A stretch of DNA of 64,000 nt from Nemertoderma westbladi (lineage: Eukaryota > Xenacoelomorpha > Nemertodermatida > Nemertodermatidae). A program made the translations under genes and the position numbers. Below, one piece after another: positions 11,764 through 21,942 of the stretch; within the stretch, counting starts at the first letter, position 1; every line of letters starts with the position of its first letter. Location of the stretch: positions 310,001 through 374,000 of the forward strand of contig JAUCBJ010007289.1 of the NCBI GenBank assembly GCA_032718475.1, given 5' to 3'. Below the pieces are notes generated by a model. That model ran no database searches, was not told where the DNA came from, and saw only the letters and a program-made list of their open reading frames with translations.

Positions 11764-12644
11764 TTGCATTTCCTTTAGGAAATGCTTTTCTCGTATTTAA
11801 GGTTAAACTGTTGAAGAATATATTAATGACCAAAATAATTTCCAAAAATTACTAGCTAGTAAAAAAACTAGCATTATACCATAACAAATCTACTAAGGTT
11901 CTAGAACATTCACTAATATAAAAAAGCACTCAAAATCACAAAAAAATAAAGGGACCCTATTGCTTAAGGAGTCAAAATTGTAGAATAAATTCGCGATGTT
12001 TGCGACGTTTGCGAAATTCACAACGTTTGCGAAATTCGCGAAGAATCCGTCAGTTTCTGTGCCCTAATGGGTTCGTGCCGAAACAATCAAATCTTACACA
12101 CTTAACACACACGAACTAATTTAATGTGGGTATTAGTATGCCTGAATAATTAAATACAAATTAAATTTGAACGCTATTTCAACATGAAATCTACGGAATC
12201 AATACACAACACACGCACGCTACTGAATTTAAAAATTTATATAGATTGCAACTTATATTTGGCTACCTTTTAATGGGTGACTAATTTAATTATTCACCCC
12301 TATATAATTGTAGCCTTTTTAATTTGTGCCTTTAATTGAATCAAACATTAAACTAAAATATATGTAACAATATTGATCTGTCTGTAGCTGGTCAATGAAT
12401 CTCTCATAAATGTGTTAATTAGTCGCTGTTCAGTCATTGAACATTTGAACACGTGCTGCTCGAAGACCCCACAACGTGTTGGTCTTACTTACTTACCTAC
12501 CAGTTAGTGAATAATAAATTTATATATTATTATAAAAGAATAATCTCCTCCAGAAACTTTTATACCAACTTTGTCATATCAATAAATAGACTCCAATCTT
12601 ATACAGTACACGTGTAATAATGCTAATGCAAATTTATTTATTAC
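11764..12644. other. Non-coding, nothing recognised
   Basis: A/T-rich sequence with a small internal repeat of TTTGCGA(C/A)(G/A)TT near 12000. No supported gene; probably intron or intergenic DNA of the lectin-like locus. Confidence 0.4.
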
Positions 12645-12785
12645 CTTGGCAAATCTGTGGATTGGCGGTTGGTATGAATCCAACTTTACATTCACATTGA
12701 TAGCTTCCCTCATTGTTTGTACAACTTCCAGTTGTAGTGTCACTTCCAATGCATCCGTGAGTATCATTAGCGCACTCATCTACAT
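12645..12785 (-). CDS. Calcium-binding EGF-like domain exon
   Basis: The minus strand carries a 141-bp block bounded by a splice acceptor (CAACAG before 12785) and a donor (AAG/GTAATA at 12645). Its 47 codons begin with the DVDEC signature of calcium-binding EGF modules and show six cysteines in EGF spacing, with GSYQCECKVGF in the second half. Both borders are in phase 1, the classic arrangement of shuffled extracellular modules. The fibrinogen-domain exons use the same phase, so this exon could belong to a gene whose fibrinogen exon lies further down the minus strand (the copy at 2872-3464), or to a separate EGF gene. Such proteins are secreted. Gene membership is inference. Confidence 0.75.
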
Positions 12786-13202
12786 CTGTTGATTAATTGA
12801 TAATATTATCTATATTATTGTGATATTTAAAATAATCCAGAAAGGACTATCGAAAGCAATAAAACCAAGATCTAAGTAAATTTATGCTGATCAAATAAGA
12901 ACCGATGACTTAGTTCAACATGTGTACTTAATTGCTAAATTATAATTACACCTAATTTGCTAATATTACTACTATTGGCGTGCTGCATTGCAGTTGCATT
13001 CTATATGTGTATTCTGGTGTAAAATTTAATGGGATTCCGAATCCGAAATCCGTCATCTTATCGAAAAACTGATTTCAAATTCGCATCACCATAACGTTTT
13101 ATAGAGGAAAGCACTTAAAACTGTCGAAAAAAGACTGCAACTGCAAGTTCTAGCAACCAACCTTATTTATTTCACCCATCAACCCTCACTTATACGTAAA
13201 CT
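12786..13202. other. Intergenic or intron, nothing recognised
   Basis: Lies between the EGF exon and the fibrinogen exon on the minus strand. About 55 bp next to 13202 match the 3' flank of fibrinogen copy 1 (2818-2871), so the duplication included some downstream DNA. No gene is seen. Confidence 0.4.
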
Positions 13203-13834
13203 TTATTGTATAAATTGGGACCAACCTTGAATCAGTATTTTCATTTCAACCATTTCAACTGGGTTATTCCCAGATAGGCTATACCATCTAGGCCCTTTAT
13301 TATCTAACGCTCCGTATAATCCATTGAGGTTGGATTGATGGCACTCATTGTACCACCACGCCCCGTTATACTCCTGAGCGCAGTTACCATCTAACTTGTT
13401 ATCTAAATCGTTGTCATATGTTGTAAATGCCATTCCATTGTGGTAGTTGGTCAGCGAATCGCCGGCAGTAGAATCCTGGTCATTGTATTCTGATATCTTT
13501 AGCGTGTAGTTGGTGGCAGCAGATAGAACTTCAAAGGATGAATATTCTGCATAACTTACAATATTATTGTAGCAAAGTTCTACTATAAGTTGAACTCCTC
13601 CCTGCTGGGTGAGCTGGTGAATGTTTTCGAGGCCAAGCCAAAACTCGTTGTTTATGTCTCCGAACCCATCTACGTATTCATCCCAATTTCTATAGAAATC
13701 AACAATCCCATTCATTCTTCGTTGAATGACGATCCATTGATCTCCTTGTTGATCGTCGTAACGAAGATAACCGTTGAGACTGTTTACAGTGGCAGGAAGA
13801 ACTTCTCCGTTCGATTGTAACTCCGCGCATGTTT
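13203..13834 (-). CDS. Fibrinogen-related domain exon, copy 2 (terminal exon)
   Basis: A complete terminal exon for a fibrinogen C-terminal domain on the minus strand. The acceptor TTCATATAG lies just above 13834 and the exon starts in phase 1. The first codons give TCAELQSNGEVLPA, the usual opening of the domain, followed by GDQWIVIQRRMNG, FYRNWDEY, EFWLGLENIH, a Ca-site-like YDNDLDNKLDGNCA and GAWWYNEC, ending WSQFIQ. The stop codon is embedded in an AATAAA polyadenylation signal. Length (about 209 codons) fits a full domain. Relatives are secreted lectins (ficolin, tenascin or FREP type) that bind acetylated sugars; ligand and gene name here are unknown. Upstream exons would be above 13834, where element A now sits. 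Confidence 0.85.
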
Positions 13835-14682
13835 CTATATGAAAAGAGGTAACGATGAAATATAAAATAATGAAACATTATGAAATAATTATTAAGTAAT
13901 TTAAACAATTTATACAATCTATGGATGTTAAAACATATAAAAATTATAAAATAATATTTTATATTAGACGACACTACAGACATGTAACTAATGATTAATT
14001 GTAATAAGAAAATTTTAACTGATGCTTTCTTTTTAACTGTATTAAAATTTGGAACACGTTGCCTAATAAAATAAAAAACCTCGATAATCAACCTTTTTTT
14101 TTTTTAGAATAATTTATTGAACATTAAATAATAATATAAATAATATATTACTATCACAATATATTATATAAAGTTTTAATAAACGATTCCATATTGATAC
14201 TAAATCTCTATTTTAAATACTCTATTTCCTTGGAAACGGGCCATCAACCAATAGGATCTCAGGCGGATTGTGGGGGGGGGGGGGGATTCTACCACCATTA
14301 CATTGGCAAGAAAGGCTGTCGTCTACACCATTAGCAGTCACTGTTGCTCCAAACCTAAATACTGTCAGGTATTCGATTCAAATACTGTCAGCTCTTGAAA
14401 GTGTCTTAATGTGTAAGTAATGTTACAATTTTGGAATAAAACTACCTACATGCTTGTTGCAAAGTACTTTACAGTGTTCTGATCCTCGTGGCTTTATTTT
14501 CACTCACTCACTAACGTTCGTTCATGTAACAAAGCAATCGGATCATCACACTGTAAAGTGCTGGTTCGATCTCTAGATATGGTAGAAGTATTTGGGAACA
14601 GTGCTTTCTTTAAATGCTGCATGCTAGACCAACAATGGCTTTAATCCTTCACTTGTCGGTAAATGGGAACCAAGGCAACTTG
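13835..14682. other. Non-coding upstream of FReD exon, with G14 run
   Basis: Mostly A/T-rich sequence, probably the intron before the fibrinogen exon. It contains an uninterrupted run of 14 G at 14272-14285. No supported exon. Confidence 0.4.
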
Positions 14683-14752
14683 GGAAACGAGTGGAAGGGT
14701 TTACTGTGGAAGATCACCCATGGTGATGAACAGGCATTCCTTTAGGAAACAG
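14683..14752 (+). repeat. Left stub of 62-bp minisatellite split by element A
   Basis: One unit (GTGGAAGGGTTTACTGTGG through CAGGCATTCCTTTAGGAAACAG) precedes element A. The array continues on the other side at 33623. Its last five bases AACAG (14748-14752) are repeated at 33623-33627 as the target-site duplication. Confidence 0.9.
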
Positions 14753-15955
14753 TGTACGCGCTTTTGAAGACCTTTAGCAGTTTAACCTGCCAAAATTTAT
14801 ATGTCTTTTGGTTTATAAATAGACTTTAGAAATTGACAAATATTTAATACCAATAAACACAACATTAGCAGAAGCCAGCCTAGTGCGCGTCCATTCACCC
14901 GCTGGATATACCCGGGAGACTGGATTCTGAGGGCTTAGATTGTTATTGCAGTGTAAGCTTACTGTATTATTCGATTGATCGCTAATAAATAATTTCTGAC
15001 CAATATTATTCACTTTCGGGAAATATTAACAGTTCCTTTAGGACGTGGCGCTCTATCTAGGTAAACAGAGATATGACTTATACTAAACACAACGGTAAGT
15101 CGGTAAGGCTTATGATTCACGTATGAGGCGCATTCTTTAGGAAATGCTTAGTTATCAGCCACAATCATGCACACTACCGGTAACACACAATACTGCTCAC
15201 TAATTTGCCGACCATCAATGAATTTTATCATATATAAAGAGAACAGCAACTGACTCATGTAGTGCTTATCAAATAGCATTAAATTCACTACAAACCACAA
15301 TAATATAAGTCGCAATCACTATATGTAACCCATCTCTCTAACCTGTAGTGTATAAAGAAAATTGGGAAATTTGGGTTCTTTATAGATGTTCTCCAAATAA
15401 TATTCAACCAAATGATACAAAATATGACAACAGTAAATATCAGTCTAATAATGTATGTTGAACCGATAATGTAAGACTGAACTGGACTGTTAAGACTGAT
15501 TGAGTTGATTGAGCCGATAACAGTTATACGCTCTATAATCTAAGCCTACTAATGTTTCTTCTAAAGTCTGAAACGAATTGACTCTAGAGCCGGTGTTCTT
15601 GGCCTAGATAGAAACAACACAACAGTATCACAAAAAAACAGTAAGACTGAACACTCCTAGCATGATCTGCCAAATATCTCCACATCGACAGAAAAAATCG
15701 CTCTGATTGGCTGTTAAGCTAAACAAAGAACCATGTGTCCAATGGCCGTTTCCATGTCAGCAACCAGCTGTTAGATGTCGTAATCTGAATCATCAAGGCT
15801 AAGCTGTGCCAGGGTATTTGACGCATTGCGGGTTTTTTGCCTTACCATGTCCGCCAAAGCACACATACAGAAGAATGACCTTTATGTCCGTTAAAACACC
15901 TATAACGGTACCTTGCGGGCGAGGGGGACTGATTATATCCGCAAAAGCTTTTACA
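14753..15955 (-). repeat. Element A 3' LTR (1203 bp)
   Basis: Starts TGTACGCG and ends GCTTTTACA on the plus strand, so both ends have TG/CA inside a short TGTA/TACA inverted repeat. It matches 32428-33622 almost completely; the main difference is an extra 8 bp near 15497 here. Just inside the element is GGGAGTGG (minus strand), a short polypurine tract for plus-strand priming. Two palindromic CTTTAGGA motifs lie at 15033-15043 and 15131-15147. Confidence 0.95.
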
Positions 15956-16033
15956 CCACTCCCAGAAAATGGGATTCAAGTTTATAAATATACAAAAATC
16001 ACAGTTTCTAATATATGTAAATACTCTAAACAG

Positions 16034-19000
16034 TTAGTCTTTCTTGCGCGGACGGCGTTTACGCAGTTTTTTAAAGCTAGCCAGAGTCTTTTTCTCTTTG
16101 GGGCGAGCCACTTTACAAGGAGGGCTATAACTCCTGGGTGAAGGGTGCAATATAATTGCATCAGAGGGTGTAGGATTATGGTCGGTGTATCCGCCAGTCG
16201 AAGTGCTGGGTTGATTGACATCAACGTCGGGGGAGAGGGGTCTAACGGCTTTAAGAGCTCGTTTTAAGACAGCCGCTCTTACGGGTCCTTTACGAGTGGT
16301 CTGAACGAGAGCCGTGGGTGGACCATAGGCAGTTAGAAACCTCCGGGGTTTAATGGTTCTTTCCAACTCGCGTTCGCGGGCTCGGTATTCGTAAGGCCGT
16401 CGATATACTTCCTGTAACTCGGGGTGTGAGTTAACAAATAAGTCTCCATAGTCCGGATCCTGACGGATATAATTGATTAAGTTATAGGAATGAAGGTCGC
16501 TAGGATTAACACTCCTGAGAAATTTGCGTACGAATTTGGTTGAAATACATTCTCCGACGCGCTTCAGTAGTTCGTAACTCGATATGCGTGATTTCTGTTC
16601 GACAGAAGCGAATAGATAAGGATGGAACGCATAAACTCCTTCGTAAGCGCGTCCAGGATAATAACGATGGCGCGAATCACAATGTAAATCAGCGTTCGCT
16701 TCCCAAGCTCTGATGTAACGTAGTGTGATCATTTCATCTACGCTTTCCAAATCGCGATTAAAAGGGCAATCGAAACTGGCGTGTCCCTTTAGTTGACAAT
16801 GGTGACATTGAGTCATAAATTGAGGGCAAACCGCAAAAATGTGCAAGTTATTGAGTCTGCAATATGCGTAATAAATTTCCATAGTCGGTTGTTCTTGGAA
16901 ATAGGAACAGCGGACGTTTGTGTCCATGGGCGTATCATGGTCTCTCGATGCGCATAACCGACAACGTTGCCTAGAAACATAGTTGGCATGTCGATAATCG
17001 TACGCAGTGAGACACTGTGGACCTTGATACCATTCTATGATGTAATCGTTGTCGCTGTTCCGGGGCGCGATAGGCTGAATCTCCTCAGATTCTAGACATA
17101 TTGGTTCGTCTTCCAAGTGCATAGCTGAGGTGGGCGTGTCTGTCTCTTCAGGTGGACCTATTGTCTGAATTTCCATGACAGAATAACCTGTGGGGATTCG
17201 AGGTCTTTGTATAACAGAGGAGTGCAAGTTCGATATACAAATCTCTTTGAAAATGGCGAATCCAGCGCTATCCAACTTCTCTGCAGCTGAGTTTCTTAGG
17301 CTGAGCTTGGTCAAAGCGCGGTCTTTAAATTGGCTATCCACGTTGCGGAACGGGGTTAAAAATCGCCGGAAACATTCGAAGCGGATGAATTTATTATGTT
17401 CATCTAGCTTAGCGAGTTTGGTCCCAAGTATTAATGGATGGGCGTGTATAGTACGACTGCACACATCGGCTAGCCAACCGGCAAGTGCGGTGTTTTCAAA
17501 GATCGTGTATATAGCTAAGGAGGGACGGAGTGGAACACTCATGAAGCTATACACGGCGCCAGGTGCGGTCAATGGTCCATCAAAGTATAATCGAGAATAA
17601 TGGTCTCCGTATACTTGTTGATAGTTAATGGGATTTCCGACTTTGAAATTCCATCCGTATTCCTGAAAGGCAAGATGTCCGATGGAAGTTCGTTGCACCT
17701 TTGTAATGTTGCTAGACGTATTAGCATACATGGTGCGGAAGAAACCTCGACCTTCTGCCCAGGGAGCAATCAGCTGAGTATCAACGAAAGGGTATGGAAT
17801 GTTCTCCATATTCCGAAAGTCGTTTTGGAGATCTCCATAAACAGCTGAGCCGATTTTAAGGATTCTTTCGTTGAACAACATCTCGAGTACTGGCTGGGGT
17901 AACATCGATCCATCGATACCCATGGCCGGTTTGCGTTCGGTGTCAATGACGTAACGCTGCGCGAGTTCGAATTGTCCATGTCGGAGATTCTTTTGTGTTT
18001 CGGTGAGAGTTTCAAAGGAATAATCAATCACGTCGGAACACGCTCGAGTAAACACATGGGTAGAACCAGCTAATCCGCGTATGTGGATCATGCGCGTAGT
18101 TCCTAGTTCTCCGACCGGAACGCTACCTTCATTATCGTAGGTGACAACTCCATACATCTCAATAACATTAAGAGTTTCATTCCACTCCTTGGTGGCGTTC
18201 TCTAGGGTCATCCCTACTGGATGCCACAAGGTGGCGCATTGGTTAGCGTCAGGGAGATCACTATACTTCATGTGCTGAGTGGTATACGTCTCCACATTTC
18301 CATATCTTTGTATTTTCTCTTCTTCAAATAATACATCTAGATTCCAATGGACTAATCGAGTTTTAATAAATCCATCGAGATTATAAGGGGGTTCTATATC
18401 TTTCTCGATTCTAGAAATGTTATATGGTTTTCTAAATGAGTTTACCTTTACTAACTGATCCAGATGTTTCTGCAATTGTTCGAGTTCGACAATGTCTAGA
18501 GGATTTATTAGTGGTAGAAACTTTAAATTATGCGTCGGGTCTTCTGGTTTTACCATATAATATTGAGTCAGATTAACGTAATAAGGGTGGTCTTTAATCC
18601 CATAAAACGAGTTCTGTAAAGGTCTAGCGCGTATGTTGACATCGTGTACCATACGACGGACAAGATCCGCTCGATTGTCCGGAGGTTCAACGAGTATACC
18701 GTCAACACGAGCGGCCTCAATCGGCGGACGCTGTAACATAGGGGCTTCAGCGATAAGATTTTGCGATCCTGTACTGATATCAACCGGTTGAGGTTGTATC
18801 GTCGCGAAGAGTTTGTCTCCGAAATGTGGAATCATCGAGGGATGACGAACGGTTTTAGAGTAGAGATCTGTCATAAGGATTTGAGCTTCGGGTTGGGCTA
18901 AAGCGGCTTCTTCTCTCTCGTCCATTTTCGTGTGTTTCTCCTCGAGTAGATTTTCTTCCGCTTGTCTCTGTAAGCGTTCATCTAAAAATTCTTGTAGAGA

Positions 19001-19264
19001 ATACGTGCGTCCAAGCTCGATGTCTTCCTCGAGGTTTTGGATTTCTCTATCGAACTGTGGCAAGGCTAACTCCTTCACCGATTGGACTTGTTGTTGTAAT
19101 TTACGTTTCTCTAAACAATCTTGTGTTCCCTTTCCGATCTTCTGTCGAATAGCGTCTAAAGCGTTTCTTATAACGCTCTCCTCGACTTCCGTGGCGGGTT
19201 GCATCGGGTTTAATCCTGGACGATTGTAAGGATCAAAGGGCGATATTAACTGCCCGCGTCCCAA
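16034..19264 (-). CDS. Element A ORF3: exonuclease-like, zinc-knuckle protein
   Basis: A 1076-codon open frame. Codon 1 as given is TTG; the first ATG is codon 21 (19204), and the frame is open a further ~40 codons upstream overlapping ORF2. Seen in order: charged helical N-terminus (about 25-125, coiled-coil-like), a long middle domain, then an RNase D-like core with TYDNEGS (D377, E379), ILKIGSAVYGD (D478) and YTIFENTALAGWL (Y586, E590). After that come cysteine clusters (C768-x2-C771-x4-H776-x9-C786 and a standard CCHC knuckle C820/C823/H828/C833) and a Lys/Arg-rich end. The same motif order occurs in the 849-codon ORF of element C. No signal peptide or membrane helix, so not an envelope. 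The nuclease role is inferred from motif pattern only; catalysis would need the last acidic position, here Glu instead of Asp. Confidence 0.8.
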   Translation of the reverse strand: MGRGQLISPFDPYNRPGLNPMQPATEVEESVIRNALDAIRQKIGKGTQDCLEKRKLQQQVQSVKELALPQFDREIQNLEEDIELGRTYSLQEFLDERLQRQAEENLLEEKHTKMDEREEAALAQPEAQILMTDLYSKTVRHPSMIPHFGDKLFATIQPQPVDISTGSQNLIAEAPMLQRPPIEAARVDGILVEPPDNRADLVRRMVHDVNIRARPLQNSFYGIKDHPYYVNLTQYYMVKPEDPTHNLKFLPLINPLDIVELEQLQKHLDQLVKVNSFRKPYNISRIEKDIEPPYNLDGFIKTRLVHWNLDVLFEEEKIQRYGNVETYTTQHMKYSDLPDANQCATLWHPVGMTLENATKEWNETLNVIEMYGVVTYDNEGSVPVGELGTTRMIHIRGLAGSTHVFTRACSDVIDYSFETLTETQKNLRHGQFELAQRYVIDTERKPAMGIDGSMLPQPVLEMLFNERILKIGSAVYGDLQNDFRNMENIPYPFVDTQLIAPWAEGRGFFRTMYANTSSNITKVQRTSIGHLAFQEYGWNFKVGNPINYQQVYGDHYSRLYFDGPLTAPGAVYSFMSVPLRPSLAIYTIFENTALAGWLADVCSRTIHAHPLILGTKLAKLDEHNKFIRFECFRRFLTPFRNVDSQFKDRALTKLSLRNSAAEKLDSAGFAIFKEICISNLHSSVIQRPRIPTGYSVMEIQTIGPPEETDTPTSAMHLEDEPICLESEEIQPIAPRNSDNDYIIEWYQGPQCLTAYDYRHANYVSRQRCRLCASRDHDTPMDTNVRCSYFQEQPTMEIYYAYCRLNNLHIFAVCPQFMTQCHHCQLKGHASFDCPFNRDLESVDEMITLRYIRAWEANADLHCDSRHRYYPGRAYEGVYAFHPYLFASVEQKSRISSYELLKRVGECISTKFVRKFLRSVNPSDLHSYNLINYIRQDPDYGDLFVNSHPELQEVYRRPYEYRARERELERTIKPRRFLTAYGPPTALVQTTRKGPVRAAVLKRALKAVRPLSPDVDVNQPSTSTGGYTDHNPTPSDAIILHPSPRSYSPPCKVARPKEKKTLASFKKLRKRRPRKKD

Positions 19265-19269
19265 TCCGG

Positions 19270-20286
19270 CTAAGTAGGATGGCGAATGTCTAACGAACCC
19301 ACTACCGGAGCACCACCGAATAATTGTTCGGGTAACACTAAGTCTTTGAACAGGGAATATAGTTCGGGAGGATCAGTGATACTGTTAGGATCAAGAGTTT
19401 GAGGTCTCACTAGAGAATGAGGAGGCCTGACCGAGTATTCCGGAACTCTGATCATGGGTTTATTCAGTGATCGTTTAAGACGAGCGATCGTAGGTGGTAC
19501 GTCGAACAGGTTTCGCTCGAAACTCCCGTAAGTGTAACGTGTAAAGCTGTGTTTAGCGCAACGTCTCCGCGGATGTTTATGTCTTTCAGTTTGTTGGTTG
19601 GGTCTAGGGCATTCGTCACAATAATACCAAAGACGTACGTCCTGCAGAGGAAATGCGGGTGATCGTTCTCCAGTTTTGCAGTATTCTTCCATTTGTTCAA
19701 AACTATCCGGGATAACAGGTAGTGGACGATCGGCGGTAAGATACATCATAGTGAAATAGAGCCGTTTGAGTTCTACCACAGGGTCATGATGTATACCTTG
19801 AGGATATCGAGTCTCTAGGTTCTGCTGACTGGCGATGTTGAGATAGGTTTCTCTCAAAAATTCTAGGTATTCGTTGAAGTCGATGCGTTTATCCGGTTCT
19901 TCAACGTTTTCTCTTTCCAGTCTATTACGAATAGAATTTTCGTGATCTATTCTCGGTTTATCGTTACGACTCCGCTGGGTATGATATTTAAATAGAACCA
20001 TTTCCCTCTCTGTATCTACATCGTCCGTATCATGTAAATCGATAGGATGGCCGGTAGTTAAGAAGTCCGTATACGTACCATTACGATTCGTATAGCGAGC
20101 GGTGAATTTTCGATAATCCAATTCATGCGCAAGTTGTTCTTGGGACATCGGCGGTTCGATATAACGACCATCGTCCTCTGTAATGGTTGGATCGGCTTCA
20201 CCGCGTATTAAGCTATCCACAAATGCTTGTAAAGGTAGAGTATATCGCTCCCTAATACCAAGATCATCTTCTATCAACTCCGTCAT
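19270..20286 (-). CDS. Element A ORF2: unknown 338-codon protein
   Basis: An ATG-initiated open frame directly upstream of ORF3, in a different (relative -1) frame. No family is recognised. It is acidic at the N-terminus and rich in Arg/Tyr later. A cysteine-histidine cluster at about residues 225-247 (C-x2-C, then H-K-H and C-x2-H) could bind zinc. No signal peptide, membrane helix or coiled coil stands out. A partly deleted homologue of its start is present in element B at 38452-38646, so the gene is a standing part of this lineage. It may be translated from a spliced or subgenomic mRNA, with ORF3 made by reinitiation or frameshifting. Confidence 0.75.
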   Translation of the reverse strand: MTELIEDDLGIRERYTLPLQAFVDSLIRGEADPTITEDDGRYIEPPMSQEQLAHELDYRKFTARYTNRNGTYTDFLTTGHPIDLHDTDDVDTEREMVLFKYHTQRSRNDKPRIDHENSIRNRLERENVEEPDKRIDFNEYLEFLRETYLNIASQQNLETRYPQGIHHDPVVELKRLYFTMMYLTADRPLPVIPDSFEQMEEYCKTGERSPAFPLQDVRLWYYCDECPRPNQQTERHKHPRRRCAKHSFTRYTYGSFERNLFDVPPTIARLKRSLNKPMIRVPEYSVRPPHSLVRPQTLDPNSITDPPELYSLFKDLVLPEQLFGGAPVVGSLDIRHPT

Positions 20287-21942
20287 ATCTGCTATCTGAG
20301 TTTATTAATATCAAATGAGTTTATGTTTAGGCGAGCGGGCGTCGCTGCCTACCTCTCTTTGCCCCCGGACAGTGGGATTCTCAGCGCCGATGTACCGTCG
20401 TCGCGGTGTTTACGCCAACATGTAGCAACAGCACGACAACGATAACCGGCACAAGACACTCCACTGTCCGTCCCAAAGGCTTGGATCCACTTTAGGTTCT
20501 TTCTATAGGAGAGTTGGGCTACCTTTACAATTGCGACTAGCTACTGTAAACATACTTTAGCAGTAACATTCACCTATAAACGCACAAATTCCACACAACT
20601 GTCACCAATTGTACACATACAGGCCATTTGTCCGTTAGTCAGTGCCTTCCAGAATGTCACGTTATTACTGTATATCCTTGGATACTAACAGTGTGCTATG
20701 TATTCTCTATGCTATGCAATGGAACAAGCTTTCTATTGTTCTTTTAACTTGCTTCTAATTCTAGCGTCGGTGTTGCTATGGTGACATTATGGAATGCTAG
20801 CGGTAGAATTAGGGTAATTCTCATGCATACAGATCTGGGATGCCATTTAATAGTAATTCTTTAATTGTCAATATCCTCTTTATGCATGATTTTATTAATT
20901 TTATCGGCTATTGACTATATGTTGGAGATTCTCGCACTCTAATACACTCAATAGGATGAATCTCCGCTCCCATGATCTATTAATTAATGGAATTTTGGGA
21001 ATGTTATAAATTGCACAAAACGACAATTTATGAAATTCATTTAAAATATGAATTTAAATTTCTTCCCGTGAATTTTATTATTTGATGTTAAAATTGACAC
21101 AATTTTTTATTCCAGAGCATGTCTGGGGACTGAGGATCCCTAATTCTATAAAATTGTCTTTTAAGAGTATCGGTAAGTGCTGCGATATCTTAATTGACTA
21201 GAGATTTTAAAGGATCTGAATTTTACAGATTTTAATAAATATTAAATTAATATTCAAGATGGGCACCAATTTATTCCAGAACTTGTCTGGGGACGTTAAC
21301 CACTGATTCTAGAATTTGTCTTTCAAGTATATCGGTGGGTGCCGCGATATCTTAATCGAATAGAATTACAGATGGTCAAAAGGTTTAACAGATTTATTTG
21401 CGTTTTACGCTACTGTTAGAGGGACATCACGCTACTATATGTATTATTTAATATAAGGTAGAAGAGCAATATCGCACGAAGCAATGTCAGTGTGAAGAGG
21501 CAAGTCGTTTCCAAGGTCTACCCAGAGCTTGGTTTAGCCGAGACACGAGGATCTGAACTTTGCATTCCTAATACTCTGCCTACCAATAATACTTAAATAT
21601 AGTAGTGGCTTTATTGTACTTTAATAAGTACGGACATTTCATCTTACTGTAGTCACGTATTTATAATATGATACGGACAGTAAGGAAAGAGAAAAAATTA
21701 TTTCTCGCCGTCACACTAAATATATATTATATATATGTAATTACGTAATAAACACTAATATATTGCACTAATCTACTAAATAATCTAAAATAACATTCTA
21801 CTAAATAAAATTGAATAAAAACGATTACAATAAAGTACATAATAACGTTCACATATAAAAATATAATAAAATAGATAAAATAATATAGTCATACACCCAC
21901 TCCAGACGTATCACGTTGGGGAGTCCCTAGATGTTTGAGGAA
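20287..21942 (-). other. Pol-ORF2 spacer with duplicated ~95-bp motif
   Basis: A 1.66 kb non-coding spacer between the pol stop and ORF2. A motif running from TTATTCCAGA through TGTCTGGGGAC to the GATATCTTAAT end occurs twice, at about 21108-21200 and 21270-21360. The same pair is found in element B (about 39475-39570 and 39656-39750). Conservation of a non-coding pair in both elements suggests a cis-acting role such as splicing, RNA export or packaging. The ORF2 start region probably receives a splice acceptor from here. Confidence 0.55.

Noticed and set aside
14540-14590. tRNA gene or tRNA-derived SINE (GGTTCGATC box B)
   Set aside because: No A box at the right distance and no cloverleaf pairing could be drawn.
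14813-15013. 66-codon ORF in the element A LTRs (also 32488-32688)
   Set aside because: Duplicated with the LTR, no family resemblance, not conserved in element B.
19270-19390. Canonical -1 slippery site for an ORF2-ORF3 fusion
   Set aside because: I read the overlap codon by codon and saw no X XXY YYZ heptamer.
16034-20286. Envelope gene in element A
   Set aside because: Position fits env, but neither ORF2 nor ORF3 has a signal peptide, a transmembrane segment or a furin-like site, and ORF3 has zinc knuckles.
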